From the NCBI RefSeq assembly GCF_017356035.1, contig NZ_JAFIQX010000002.1, positions 62,001-126,000 of the forward strand: DNA of 64,000 bases, in the 5' to 3' direction. Below, in pieces: positions 35,563-43,937 of this stretch. Within the stretch, counting starts at the first letter, position 1. Each line of letters starts with the position of its first letter. The stretch comes from Longitalea luteola. Its GTDB lineage: Bacteria > Bacteroidota > Bacteroidia > Chitinophagales > Chitinophagaceae. The notes beneath the pieces are model-generated. The model was not told where the DNA came from and made no database searches. It saw only the letters and a program-made list of their open reading frames with translations. The position numbers were made by a program, and so were the translations under genes.

Positions 35563-36843
35563 TCATGATTTTGTGCTTTGCTGCTGCTGGTAATCGGCCA
35601 GGTGGCGATACGCGTTCTCACTCATAATAATGCCGTTGTCTACAATCACGCCGATGGCCAGTGCAATTCCGGTCAATGACATAATATTCGATGACAGTCC
35701 TACGGCATTCAATAAAATAAAGCTGACTGCAATAGTGATAGGTATTTGTATGATGATACTTAAAGCGCTGCGCCAGTGGAACAGGAAAATGATGACGATC
35801 ACACATACCACGATCATTTCTTCGACCAGCTTATTTTTTACATTTCCAATAGCAGCCTGGATGAGCTCACTGCGATCGTACCCGGTTTTAAAGGTTACGC
35901 CATGGGGCAGTCCCTTTTCCACTTCCTTCATCTTTTCTTTAACAGCCGTGATCACTTTATCAGCATTTTCGCCATAGCGCATTACGACAATTCCGCCTAC
36001 TACCTCGCCCTGGCCATTCTCATCAAAAATGCCAAGCCGCAGATCGCCGCCCATCTGTACCGTGCCAATATCCTTTACCCGAACAGGAATGCCGTTGTAA
36101 TTGCCTACTGCAATACTTTCCAGGTCTTCCTTGGTCTTTACATAGCCCAGTCCGCGAATGATATAGGCCATATCGCTCATTTCAAACTTTCGGCCTCCCA
36201 CATCATTATTGGCAGCCTTAACGTTATTCATCACATCCATGAGCGACACATTGTAAAACTGCAGCTTAACCGGATCGAGCACCAGTTGGTATTGCTTTTC
36301 AAATCCACCAAAAGATGATACTTCTGCCACGCCCGGAACTGTTTGCAGGGCCAGCTTAATGTACCAGTCCTGCAACGCCCGTTGTTCGCCCAGGTCCATT
36401 TGTTTTGCATCGAGCGTATACCAGAACACATGTCCCACGCCGGTTCCATCTGGACCGAGCGTTGGGGTAATGCCTTCAGGCAGCAGGCGCTGCGCATAAT
36501 TAAGGCGCTCCAGTACCCGGGTGCGGGCCCAGTAGATATCGGTATTATCTTCGAAGATCACATACACGAAGCTCATTCCGAACATGGATGTTGCCCGTAC
36601 ATTCTTCACCTTTGGTATACCTTGCAGGTTGCTCACCAGGGGATACGTGACCTGGTCTTCAATGATCTGCGGACCGCGGCCCATCCATTCTGTAAAAACG
36701 ATCACCTGGTTCTCCGACAGATCAGGAATGGCGTCGATCGGGTTTTTCTGCACATTGATAAAGCCCCAGACCAGCAATGCCGCAGCCATTGCCAGAACAA
36801 CATACCGGTTCCTCAGCGACCAGGTTATTAATGATGATATCAT
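35563..36843 (-). CDS. cusA: CusA-type heavy-metal RND pump, N-terminal part
   Basis: 426 residues covering helix 1 (SLRNRYVVLAMAAALLVWGF), the first porter domain (DLSENQVIVFTEWMGRGPQI, IYWARTRVLERLNY, GVGHVFWYTLD) and helices 2-4 ending ALAIGVIVDNGIIMSENAYR. It stops after the variable stretch HLADYQQQQSTKS in the cytoplasmic loop between helices 4 and 5. Together with the downstream part the length (about 1070) equals an intact HME-RND pump exporting Cu(I)/Ag(I). It starts 16 bp after the DUF3347 gene. Confidence 0.87.
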   Translation of the reverse strand: MISSLITWSLRNRYVVLAMAAALLVWGFINVQKNPIDAIPDLSENQVIVFTEWMGRGPQIIEDQVTYPLVSNLQGIPKVKNVRATSMFGMSFVYVIFEDNTDIYWARTRVLERLNYAQRLLPEGITPTLGPDGTGVGHVFWYTLDAKQMDLGEQRALQDWYIKLALQTVPGVAEVSSFGGFEKQYQLVLDPVKLQFYNVSLMDVMNNVKAANNDVGGRKFEMSDMAYIIRGLGYVKTKEDLESIAVGNYNGIPVRVKDIGTVQMGGDLRLGIFDENGQGEVVGGIVVMRYGENADKVITAVKEKMKEVEKGLPHGVTFKTGYDRSELIQAAIGNVKNKLVEEMIVVCVIVIIFLFHWRSALSIIIQIPITIAVSFILLNAVGLSSNIMSLTGIALAIGVIVDNGIIMSENAYRHLADYQQQQSTKS

Positions 36844-36859
36844 AGTTATTTATTGATGC

Positions 36860-37483
36860 CTACTGAATCTCTTCTTCTACACTACCGCACTTCATCATTT
36901 TCTCGCCGAAGTAGGGGTTCCTGATCTCTTTGGTTTCGCTTAACCACATGGCGCCCTTGTTATCCTTGGCCATAGGGCAATGGTCGTGATACAGGGTTTT
37001 ACCGCCACCAAAAGCTTTTACGAGGGCGTACATATTGTCGCTCATCGTAGCAAAGCGCTCGCGCTGGTGTTCGAGATCGTTCGTGCTTTTTGAAATGTGC
37101 GCTGCCTGTTCTTTTAAACCGGCTTCATACTGATCGTACACTTTTTTCTGGTCGGCGGTCAGTAACGACTTATCAAAACCCTTCACGGTTTCCAGCATAG
37201 CCTTAGCGGCCGCACCGGCTTCCGATGCTTTTTCGTCGGTCAGCGCATTCTTTATCTGCAGGTAATGATCAGTGATTGTTTTCATTTGTGCTGCTGCTCC
37301 CGCGTCTACATTCGTAAAGGAAGCCTTCACTACTTTTATTTCAGCATTTTCGTCTGTAGTGGCATGGCCAGCAGAGGCATTTTCTTCTTGCTGCGTATTG
37401 GTTTGTTCTGTAGATGTGTTATCGCCGCAGGAATAAGCAATAACTGATAAGGTTGCCAGCAACCCAAAAAATAGCTGTTTCAT
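36860..37483 (-). CDS. DUF3347 lipoprotein of the copper efflux cluster
   Basis: A 207-residue lipoprotein (lipobox SVIAYSC). A polar linker is followed by a helical DUF3347 domain with YLQIKNAL, and a C-terminal block with possible metal ligands: YHDHCPMAKDNKGAMWLSE, then NPYFGEKMMKCGSVEEEI. DUF3347 domains are found beside or fused to CusB in Bacteroidota, and a role as a periplasmic copper chaperone is inferred from the His/Cys/Met residues. It lies immediately upstream of the pump. Confidence 0.88.
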   Translation of the reverse strand: MKQLFFGLLATLSVIAYSCGDNTSTEQTNTQQEENASAGHATTDENAEIKVVKASFTNVDAGAAAQMKTITDHYLQIKNALTDEKASEAGAAAKAMLETVKGFDKSLLTADQKKVYDQYEAGLKEQAAHISKSTNDLEHQRERFATMSDNMYALVKAFGGGKTLYHDHCPMAKDNKGAMWLSETKEIRNPYFGEKMMKCGSVEEEIQ

Positions 37484-37665
37484 ACTGATTAGTTTTTGTT
37501 ATGATAAATTATTTATAAAGCGGCGCACTGAAAAAGCAGGCCGGGATCGACTCAGCACTTTTTCTAAATGCATTATTTGTATATCGCGAATGGAGACGTA
37601 GTCCGGCATTTATGCAGGTAATGCCAACTGCCCAACAGGTTGTCAGGCTTTAAGAAAGAAACAGA

Positions 37666-38058
37666 TCAAATACGGAAAATGCAATAACGGATCCTAAGGG
37701 GCACCCCGCTTCGTGGTGGTGCGTTGGATACCGGCTGCTCTTCGCTGATGGAAGCTATGGCCGGCATTGCAAAAGAGGGATATGTGGTAATAAGAGGTAT
37801 TTCTACCGGCGCTCCGGGCTGGTAGCGGTTCTCCTGCTTTTGGTCTTTTTCTACCTGCAGCACATGGTATTTATCTTCGCAGCAGCCATTCTTTTTGCTG
37901 TTCACCTTTTCCATGCCGCATTTGCTGCAGGTATCTGTATGTTTCAATGAAAGCCCCCAGTTCACCAGCCGCCCCATGCAATAATGCAGATTTACCGTTG
38001 CACCTACCGAGGTGCCCAGGTAAAAAAGGGCGAATATTAATACCAGGAACTTTTTCAT
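37666..38058 (-). CDS. HYC_CC_PP family small metal-associated protein
   Basis: A 130-residue secreted protein: signal peptide (MKKFLVLIFALFYLGTS), then VNLHYCMGRLVNWG, CSKCGMEK, KNGCCEDKYHVLQVEKDQ and a proline-rich end. The HYC, CxxC and CC elements define this Bacteroidota family found with copper efflux genes. I start at ATG 38058, since upstream codons encode no conserved sequence and the signal peptide begins here. It is probably the first gene of the efflux region, 182 bp before DUF3347. Confidence 0.8.
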   Translation of the reverse strand: MKKFLVLIFALFYLGTSVGATVNLHYCMGRLVNWGLSLKHTDTCSKCGMEKVNSKKNGCCEDKYHVLQVEKDQKQENRYQPGAPVEIPLITTYPSFAMPAIASISEEQPVSNAPPRSGVPLRIRYCIFRI

Positions 38059-38697
38059 AACCGTGTAAAAGTATAGCGTTTTTTCGGAACAGAATTTATA
38101 AAATTCGGGGACTGGTTTATATATTACCAAGGTAATTAAGACATGTGGGGACTGGTTGCCTTGAACAGTCACCGGGCTCTCTTGATAAAATATAGATAAT
38201 CAACCAGTTGCAACATGACCGGCAAGCGGCCGTTTCCTTAATACTTATGGTCATCCGGATGGCTTAGAGATGCCGCCGGCGTCGAACTTTATACATTTTA
38301 CCTCCTCCTTTCATTTCACCTGTTTTTGCAAAGATGTCAGCGCAAGGTGCGGGTAAAACAGCCCGCCAATAAATTTGAAAGCATACATCGCAGTTATATT
38401 TTATCTGTTGCGCTCAGGTACAGGCCTCAGGTGTTGTGAACCCATCGGTAATAGATACCTGCAGTAGCTCAAACATCATCCTGTATGCAATTGCCTGTCC
38501 CACTAAACATCGTTACGGCTCGCCTTCCGTTACTGACTTAGGCAATAAGAGCAATTTTGTTTATATGGAGCGGTACCATAGATTAGCGTTTCATTAACCT
38601 TTTTTCGAAGTACAACGTTTTCATCGGCAACCATTGTATTCGTTGTGTCGTAAAAGAGAGAAAAGAAACCAAATGATTATCCAATAAAACCTCCTGT
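38059..38697. other. Long divergent intergenic region
   Basis: 639 bp between the HYC_CC_PP gene and the cytochrome-like lipoprotein. The 38107-38157 stretch holds a direct repeat and palindrome (separate entry). The remainder (38170-38697) has no frame, hairpin or promoter I can support. Confidence 0.45.
38107..38157. promoter_or_regulatory. Direct repeat around a palindrome upstream of copper genes
   Basis: GGGGACTGGTT occurs at 38107-38117 and 38147-38157, exactly 40 bp apart, with the inverted repeat ATTACC-AA-GGTAAT midway between. It lies 50-100 bp before the HYC_CC_PP start codon. The layout suggests a binding site for a metal-responsive regulator. Confidence 0.45.
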
Positions 38698-39054
38698 ATG
38701 AAGAAAACAATCAGCTGGACAGCCTGTTTCGTAGTATTCATTGCACTTGCCAATTCGTGTACAAAAGACAGTAAAAATGAAGAGCCCTCCACTGTTGATT
38801 GCAGTACTATTACCACCACATTTTCAGGTCAGGTACGCCCTTTGATCGCTTCCAGTTGTGCGAAACCCGATTGCCATGCTGCCGGAAGTTCGAATGGTCC
38901 GGGCGCGCTTACCGATTACAACCAGATCTTTAATGCACGCGCGCGTATTCGCACCTCTGTTGCCAATGGCTCAATGCCACAAGATGCAACTCTTTCACCA
39001 ACGCAAAAAGCCATCATTACCTGTTGGATCGATGCAGGCGCTCCTAACAATTAG
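38698..39054 (+). CDS. Cytochrome c-like lipoprotein with CX4CH motif
   Basis: A 118-residue lipoprotein (lipobox cysteine C21 in ALANSC). The folded part has RPLIASSCAKPDCHAAGS with C54-x4-C59-H60, MP at M93 as a possible axial ligand, and ends KAIITCWIDAGAPNN, like small class I c-type domains of Bacteroidota. The spacing between the cysteines is four rather than two, so covalent heme attachment is not certain. C35 and C109 could instead form disulphides. It stands alone. Confidence 0.75.
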   Translation: MKKTISWTACFVVFIALANSCTKDSKNEEPSTVDCSTITTTFSGQVRPLIASSCAKPDCHAAGSSNGPGALTDYNQIFNARARIRTSVANGSMPQDATLSPTQKAIITCWIDAGAPNN

Positions 39055-39465
39055 TTGGGCGTTTGCTGGCGATAAGCTTACAAAAAATGTGCAGGTAAAG
39101 CGCAATGTTGGCAAAAAAACATCGTCAAATTGAGTATAAAGAAATTATTGTAACGAGTTTTTCATGGGTGTTACTTTTAAAGTGCAAAGCCTTGTTTCTA
39201 CAGGGCTTTTTACATTTACATCTATTGTGAAAGTATTAACTTTCTGCTGCCCTTAAACTTTCATCCATTACTACCTTCCAACAGCATCGCTGAGGTTAGC
39301 TGGCTGATTCTCAGCCGCTGCCGTTTTTTTAACATTTTCTGTTAACAGTTTGTCAACTTCTTTGCTATAAACAGATCGATATAGAGCAATACTTCTACTT
39401 TTTAAGGGAATAACCAAAAACAACACTATCGATGGCCTCTTTCTACCCGATCAAACATTCTTTAC
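39055..39465 (+). other. Intergenic region with terminator
   Basis: 411 bp between two + strand genes. It holds the hairpin at 39186-39211; otherwise I see no gene or exact promoter box. Confidence 0.4.
39186..39211 (+). terminator. Rho-independent terminator
   Basis: AAAGCCtTG/CAgGGCTTT stem followed by T5, 132 bp after the cytochrome-like gene. Confidence 0.65.
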
Positions 39466-40221
39466 ATGAAAGTGACATCCGGAAAGGCCATTGCTATTTT
39501 CCTTGTTTTATGCAGTTGTTCCAACACCCTGCACGCACAGGTAAATTTGCCTAAACATGAATTGGGGCTCAGCGTGGGCACGTTCGTTTACCAGGGCGAT
39601 CTAACGCCCGAAGCAGCGGGAGCATTTAAGTCGCCCGGTTTTGCATTCAACGTTTTTTATAACCGAATACTCACCCGGTCGTTCTCATTCAGGGCCAACC
39701 TGGCGCACGGCAGGCTAAGGGCAGACGATGCCAATTATGACGATCCCGCATGGCGGCGTGAACGCAGTCTGCGATTCACCGCCCGCAATACTGAAATTGC
39801 CGCACTCATGGTGTGGAACATTTTCGGCAATAACTATGGCGATAGAAAAACCGTTTCCCCTTATCTGTTTGGTGGTGTGGGGTTGAGCTCGCTACGCATC
39901 AACCGCGATTGGAGCCGCGTTAATTACGATTATTTTGCCGCCGACTCAACCTTTTTGAACGGACTGGCAGCTGATACCCTGCATGTGGTGCCTGGTACCA
40001 TTCCTGTTATTCCTGTAGGCCTGGGCATACGATATCCCATTTCTAAAAAACTGTCGGTGATGGCCGAAGCTTCTTACCGCATAACCTTCAGTGATTATAT
40101 CGACGGATTCAGCAAGTCTTCCAATCCCGACAAAAACGACGCTTACTCGAATTATTCCATTGGCATCATTTATACGTTCGGCAGAAACAATTCGCTGGAC
40201 TGCCCGCCAATGCGGTATTAG
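39466..40221 (+). CDS. Outer-membrane beta-barrel protein (DUF6089-like)
   Basis: A 251-residue protein with a signal peptide (AIAIFLVLCSCSNTLHAQ) and alternating amphipathic strands: LPKHELGLSVGTFVYQGDLT, SPGFAFNVFYNRIL, SVMAEASYRITFSDYIDGF and NYSIGIIYTFGRN, a typical C-terminal barrel strand region. The body (ISPYLFGGVGL-type strand, here VSPYLFGGVGLSSLRI) resembles DUF6089 barrels of Bacteroidota. Function unknown; probably a small porin-like or structural barrel. Confidence 0.83.
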   Translation: MKVTSGKAIAIFLVLCSCSNTLHAQVNLPKHELGLSVGTFVYQGDLTPEAAGAFKSPGFAFNVFYNRILTRSFSFRANLAHGRLRADDANYDDPAWRRERSLRFTARNTEIAALMVWNIFGNNYGDRKTVSPYLFGGVGLSSLRINRDWSRVNYDYFAADSTFLNGLAADTLHVVPGTIPVIPVGLGIRYPISKKLSVMAEASYRITFSDYIDGFSKSSNPDKNDAYSNYSIGIIYTFGRNNSLDCPPMRY

Positions 40222-40242
40222 TCTGATAATAGTCAAGAACCA

Positions 40243-40272
40243 AAAAGGGCTGACGCAACCGTCAACCCTTTT
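40243..40272. terminator. Bidirectional terminator
   Basis: AAAAGGGcTGACG/CGTCAaCCCTTTT hairpin with a 4-nt loop, between convergent genes and followed by T-rich sequence on both strands. Confidence 0.75.
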
Positions 40273-40296
40273 ATTATTATGCAATTCCTTAAATTA

Positions 40297-41103
40297 TTAT
40301 CCTATTGTATCCTGTACGGCTGTATCCTGTAATACAGGTTGATTGATCATTTTTGAATTAGTAATATAATTCTTATCCGGACTGTACATGAACAGACAGG
40401 TGCCGTCTTTTATGGTATTGATAATGGCCTTATGTAATGATGGAGGTACGGCAGGGCAGCCCAGGCTGCGTCCTATAAAACCTTTCACTTTTATGACTTT
40501 TTCATTCACATAGTTTGCAGCGTGCATAACAATACTTCTGTTGAAGGCATTGTCATTTATACCTGCTTCCTGGCCTTCCAGCCGTAGTGAGTAACCATGT
40601 TCTCCCGAATAAGTATTCCCGGTTACATAAAAACCCAGACTGCTTTTAAAACTGTTCAGTTCATTGGAAAATTCAGTGGCCATTTCCTTGCCCGAATTCC
40701 TGCCATGTGAAACAAATGTGTTGAACAACAATTTGCCGGTAGTAATATCAATCACGAACAATCTCTTTTTTGATGAAGGCAAACTGAAATCCACAATGGA
40801 AAGGATATTACTGTTTTTTACGGCGCCAGACGAAACCAGGTCCATATAACCCTGTAAACCATAGTCAAATGCCTCCTGCGACAGGCCCAGGCTGTCTAAA
40901 TTCATTTGTTGGTACAGTAAGCTGTACCGGCTCACCACCATTTTGTTGGCATCAACACTAGCTGAATCGTTCACAGGAATAGCTGTATCGGCTTCTTTGG
41001 TATGCAGGAAATCCCGCGCTGGTGCGGCAAATATGAAACCTATTACGATCAGTAGTAATAGCGGGAAGATAATTTTGAACTTGGGATAGTTGGATTTAGG
41101 CAT
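40297..41103 (-). CDS. Murein L,D-transpeptidase catalytic domain protein (paralogue 1)
   Basis: A 268-residue protein with one N-terminal membrane anchor (IIFPLLLLIVIGFIFAA) and a YkuD_2-type domain. The domain carries KKRLFVIDITTGKLL, SHGRNSG, SSLGFYVTGNTY, H194 in IVMHAANYV and catalytic C216 in GRSLGCPAV. It is expected to act on peptidoglycan stem peptides or lipoproteins in the periplasm. A close paralogue lies at 55307-56089. It stands alone, ahead of the Mla operon. Confidence 0.85.
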   Translation of the reverse strand: MPKSNYPKFKIIFPLLLLIVIGFIFAAPARDFLHTKEADTAIPVNDSASVDANKMVVSRYSLLYQQMNLDSLGLSQEAFDYGLQGYMDLVSSGAVKNSNILSIVDFSLPSSKKRLFVIDITTGKLLFNTFVSHGRNSGKEMATEFSNELNSFKSSLGFYVTGNTYSGEHGYSLRLEGQEAGINDNAFNRSIVMHAANYVNEKVIKVKGFIGRSLGCPAVPPSLHKAIINTIKDGTCLFMYSPDKNYITNSKMINQPVLQDTAVQDTIG

Positions 41104-41244
41104 TAATTCCTCTTTGGTATTGATTAATAATTTTCGTTACCCCTATATAACACCAGTAAGCGCAAGCGGTTTGCCAAATAAGGTCATTAAGCAAACTTTA
41201 ACACTTACATGGATCGGTGTTGCAAGCCTTGATCAGCGTGCGTT

Positions 41245-42255
41245 TCACGGAATTGTCATCGTTTCTTTTTCTGCAGCTTTCCGGGCTTTTTCCTCCTGCC
41301 GGGCCTTCTTTCTGAAATAACCGCGGAATAAGAAATTATGCTGTAATGCCTCCAGGTCTTCATCCAGTTTACGGCTGCCCGAATTCAGGTTTTCGATGAT
41401 GCTTTTCATATTTTCAGCAGTTTTCTGGTCATTCAACAACAAGCCCAGGGTATTTTCGCTGCTATGCAGGTTATCACTTACTGTTTTTAAATTGGCGGTA
41501 AATGCATTGGCGGCATTGGCTGCATCATTGATCTGCTTCACCGCAGCCTGTAAATTGCTCATGATCATGGTGTCATGCACCAGGCCATTAGCCAGGCTTC
41601 CCGGTTTCTGTAATTGCGCCGTGTATTCGGCTATACGGCTGCTCAACAGCTGGCTGTTGCGGGCAGCCAGCTGCAGGTTGCTGGCTGTGCTGGCCAGGCT
41701 TTTATACAACGATTCATCTGTTAACAAAGCGCCGGCAGTGCCTTCTCCGTTAACCAACCGGTTGCTGACGGTCTTAAAGTTGGTGGTGATGGCTACCAGA
41801 TTCTCATTGTTCTTCTGCAAGGTGGCCATCATATCTTCAGTGCTCAGCGATTTTTCCACCTGCAGATGTTCGCCGCCTTCAATAGCACCAGCCTGTGGCG
41901 TTCCGCCATAAATGACAACGAGTTTATTACCAATAAAACCTTCAGCGCTCACTTTGGCTTTGGCATCTTTACGGATGAACTCCTGTGCTTTCCTTTCAAT
42001 GTGCATCGTCACTTTTATCAGCGAATTACCGTTGAACTCTATTGATTTTACAATACCTACTTTAACGCCCGAAAACCAGACATTGTCGCCTTTCTGCAAG
42101 CCATTCACATTATCAAAAACAGCCTGCACATTAATGGAAGGGGCAAATGCCTTTTGCTGTCCGCCCAACGTAAAAATGCCTACCAGTAAAATAAGCAGGC
42201 CGATAGTTACAAAAAGGCCAACGATCACTGCTCGTTTGTTTTTTTCTGTGCTCAT
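41245..42255 (-). CDS. mlaD: MlaD/MCE family lipid-transport protein
   Basis: A 336-residue protein with one N-terminal helix (AVIVGLFVTIGLLILLVGIF), a single MCE domain (VQAVFDNVNGLQKGDNVWFS, GVKVGIVKSIEF) and a long helical C-terminus with repeated N, L and S. It binds phospholipid in the periplasm and delivers it to or from the MlaE-MlaF transporter. It is the third gene of the Mla unit, 25 bp after mlaF. Confidence 0.9.
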   Translation of the reverse strand: MSTEKNKRAVIVGLFVTIGLLILLVGIFTLGGQQKAFAPSINVQAVFDNVNGLQKGDNVWFSGVKVGIVKSIEFNGNSLIKVTMHIERKAQEFIRKDAKAKVSAEGFIGNKLVVIYGGTPQAGAIEGGEHLQVEKSLSTEDMMATLQKNNENLVAITTNFKTVSNRLVNGEGTAGALLTDESLYKSLASTASNLQLAARNSQLLSSRIAEYTAQLQKPGSLANGLVHDTMIMSNLQAAVKQINDAANAANAFTANLKTVSDNLHSSENTLGLLLNDQKTAENMKSIIENLNSGSRKLDEDLEALQHNFLFRGYFRKKARQEEKARKAAEKETMTIP

Positions 42256-42280
42256 CAGACAGGATTTTTAGTAGTATGGT

Positions 42281-43057
42281 TCATGTAATAAAATTATAGT
42301 CGTAAAAACTTTTTATCCGCTCATCGTCATTGGCGAACACCTCCTCAAATGAACCCTGTTTTACAAAGCGGCCATCCAGCAGCACTGCTATCCGGTCGCC
42401 GGTTGATTTTGCGCAGGTGAGATCATGCGTAATAATGATGGAACTGGTATTGAACCGTTCCTGCACTTCATTAATGAGGTCGTTTATTTCCATGCTGGTA
42501 ATGGGGTCAAGTCCGGCAGTAGGTTCATCATACAACATGATGGTCGGTTGCATGATCAGGGTTCGCGCAATACCTATACGCTTTCGCTGCCCACCCGAAA
42601 GTTCACCCGGCCACTGGTTAATGGTTTGCGACAAACCAACCGCATCAAGCGCTTTTTCCACCGCAGTTTCAACCTGTTGCGCACTCAGGTGTTTTGAATT
42701 GCGTAACAATGGAAATTCCAGGTTTTCGCGTACGGTCATACTATCGTATAACGCACTGCTTTGAAATGAAAACCCGATGTGCAACCGAAGCTGCTCCAAT
42801 TCCTTATAGCTGATGCGTTCCACATCGTTGCCTAATACGTTTACCGAACCCTTATCGGGCTTTAACAGGCCGGCTATGATCTTTATGAGCACCGATTTGC
42901 CCGTTCCCGACCGCCCGAGCACCACTACATTTTCTCCCTGGAAGAGATCAAGATCGATGCCGCGCAACACATGGTTTGCTCCAAACGATTTGTGCAGATC
43001 GCGAATGGAAATGACCCGTTTTGTTTTGTCAATGGTATGTTCTCTAGTTTTTGTCAT
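42281..43057 (-). CDS. mlaF: ABC transporter ATPase MlaF
   Basis: A 258-residue ATP-binding subunit with Walker A GRSGTGKSVLIK, Q loop FSFQSSALYDSMTV, signature LSGGQRKRIGIART, Walker B IMLYDEPTAGLDP and switch His (IITHDL). The FQSSALYDSMTVRENLEF segment is typical of Mla/Ttg2 ATPases. It powers retrograde phospholipid transport with MlaE. Its ATG overlaps the mlaE stop codon by one base (TAATG). Confidence 0.93.
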   Translation of the reverse strand: MTKTREHTIDKTKRVISIRDLHKSFGANHVLRGIDLDLFQGENVVVLGRSGTGKSVLIKIIAGLLKPDKGSVNVLGNDVERISYKELEQLRLHIGFSFQSSALYDSMTVRENLEFPLLRNSKHLSAQQVETAVEKALDAVGLSQTINQWPGELSGGQRKRIGIARTLIMQPTIMLYDEPTAGLDPITSMEINDLINEVQERFNTSSIIITHDLTCAKSTGDRIAVLLDGRFVKQGSFEEVFANDDERIKSFYDYNFIT

Positions 43058-43869
43058 TACACCCTGAACCAGTTTACAACCTGTACAATAATTATTTCTT
43101 CAATAAAGATGAGGAACATGGCCAGCACCACCGAGGTATTGGCAGCCCGGCCCACGCCTTGTGTTCCCTGGGTGGTATTATAGCCCTGGTAACAACTCAC
43201 AATGCCTATCGTAAAACCAAACACAATAGATTTTAAGACCGATGAAAACAGATCGAGGAAATTAATGCTCTGAAATCCGTTCTCTATAAAAGAAATGAAA
43301 CTGGTTTGCTCATTCGCATGCACATTTACAAATGCTCCCAGCAACGCCACTACCGCCATATACAACATCAATAAAGGCACCATACAGGTGGTGGCTATAA
43401 CGCGGGTAACTACAAGGAATTTAAAAGGATTGGTGGCCGACACTTCCATCGCATCGATCTGTTCGGTCACTTTCATTGAACCCAGTTCAGCGCCGATATT
43501 CGATCCTACTTTTCCGGCAGTGATAAGGCCGGTTACCAGCGGCGCCAACGCCCTGATAATGGCAATAGCTACCAGCGATGGTAACCATGATGTGGCGCCG
43601 AACTCAGATAACGACGGCCGGCTTTGTTTGGTAAATACAATACCCGTGATAAAGCCGGTCAATGTTATCAGTGACAGGGATTTTACACCTACCATGTAAC
43701 ATTGCCGGATGATCTCTTTGAACTCGTAAGGGGGAGCAAACAGGTTGCGGTAAAAGCGTGCGATAAACTGCCCGAAAGCATACACATCAGAAAAGAATGC
43801 ATCCAGCTTCCGGGAAACCACATATCTGCGGGGCTGTCTCTGTTTCAATTTCATGGATACATCATCCAT
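43057..43869 (-). CDS. mlaE: ABC transporter permease MlaE
   Basis: A 270-residue membrane permease of the MlaE family with about five or six helices. It shows GVKSLSLITLTGFITGIVFT, VGSNIGAELGSMKVTEQIDA and the conserved MEVSATNPFKFLVVTRVIAT segment. It forms the membrane core of the outer-membrane lipid asymmetry system, first gene of mlaE-mlaF-mlaD. Confidence 0.93.
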   Translation of the reverse strand: MDDVSMKLKQRQPRRYVVSRKLDAFFSDVYAFGQFIARFYRNLFAPPYEFKEIIRQCYMVGVKSLSLITLTGFITGIVFTKQSRPSLSEFGATSWLPSLVAIAIIRALAPLVTGLITAGKVGSNIGAELGSMKVTEQIDAMEVSATNPFKFLVVTRVIATTCMVPLLMLYMAVVALLGAFVNVHANEQTSFISFIENGFQSINFLDLFSSVLKSIVFGFTIGIVSCYQGYNTTQGTQGVGRAANTSVVLAMFLIFIEEIIIVQVVNWFRV

Positions 43870-43937
43870 CGAAATTTAAAACCAGCTTCGCTTGGGAAAC
43901 TATTTCCCCAATATGCTTATAAGATGATAGGAAGCAA

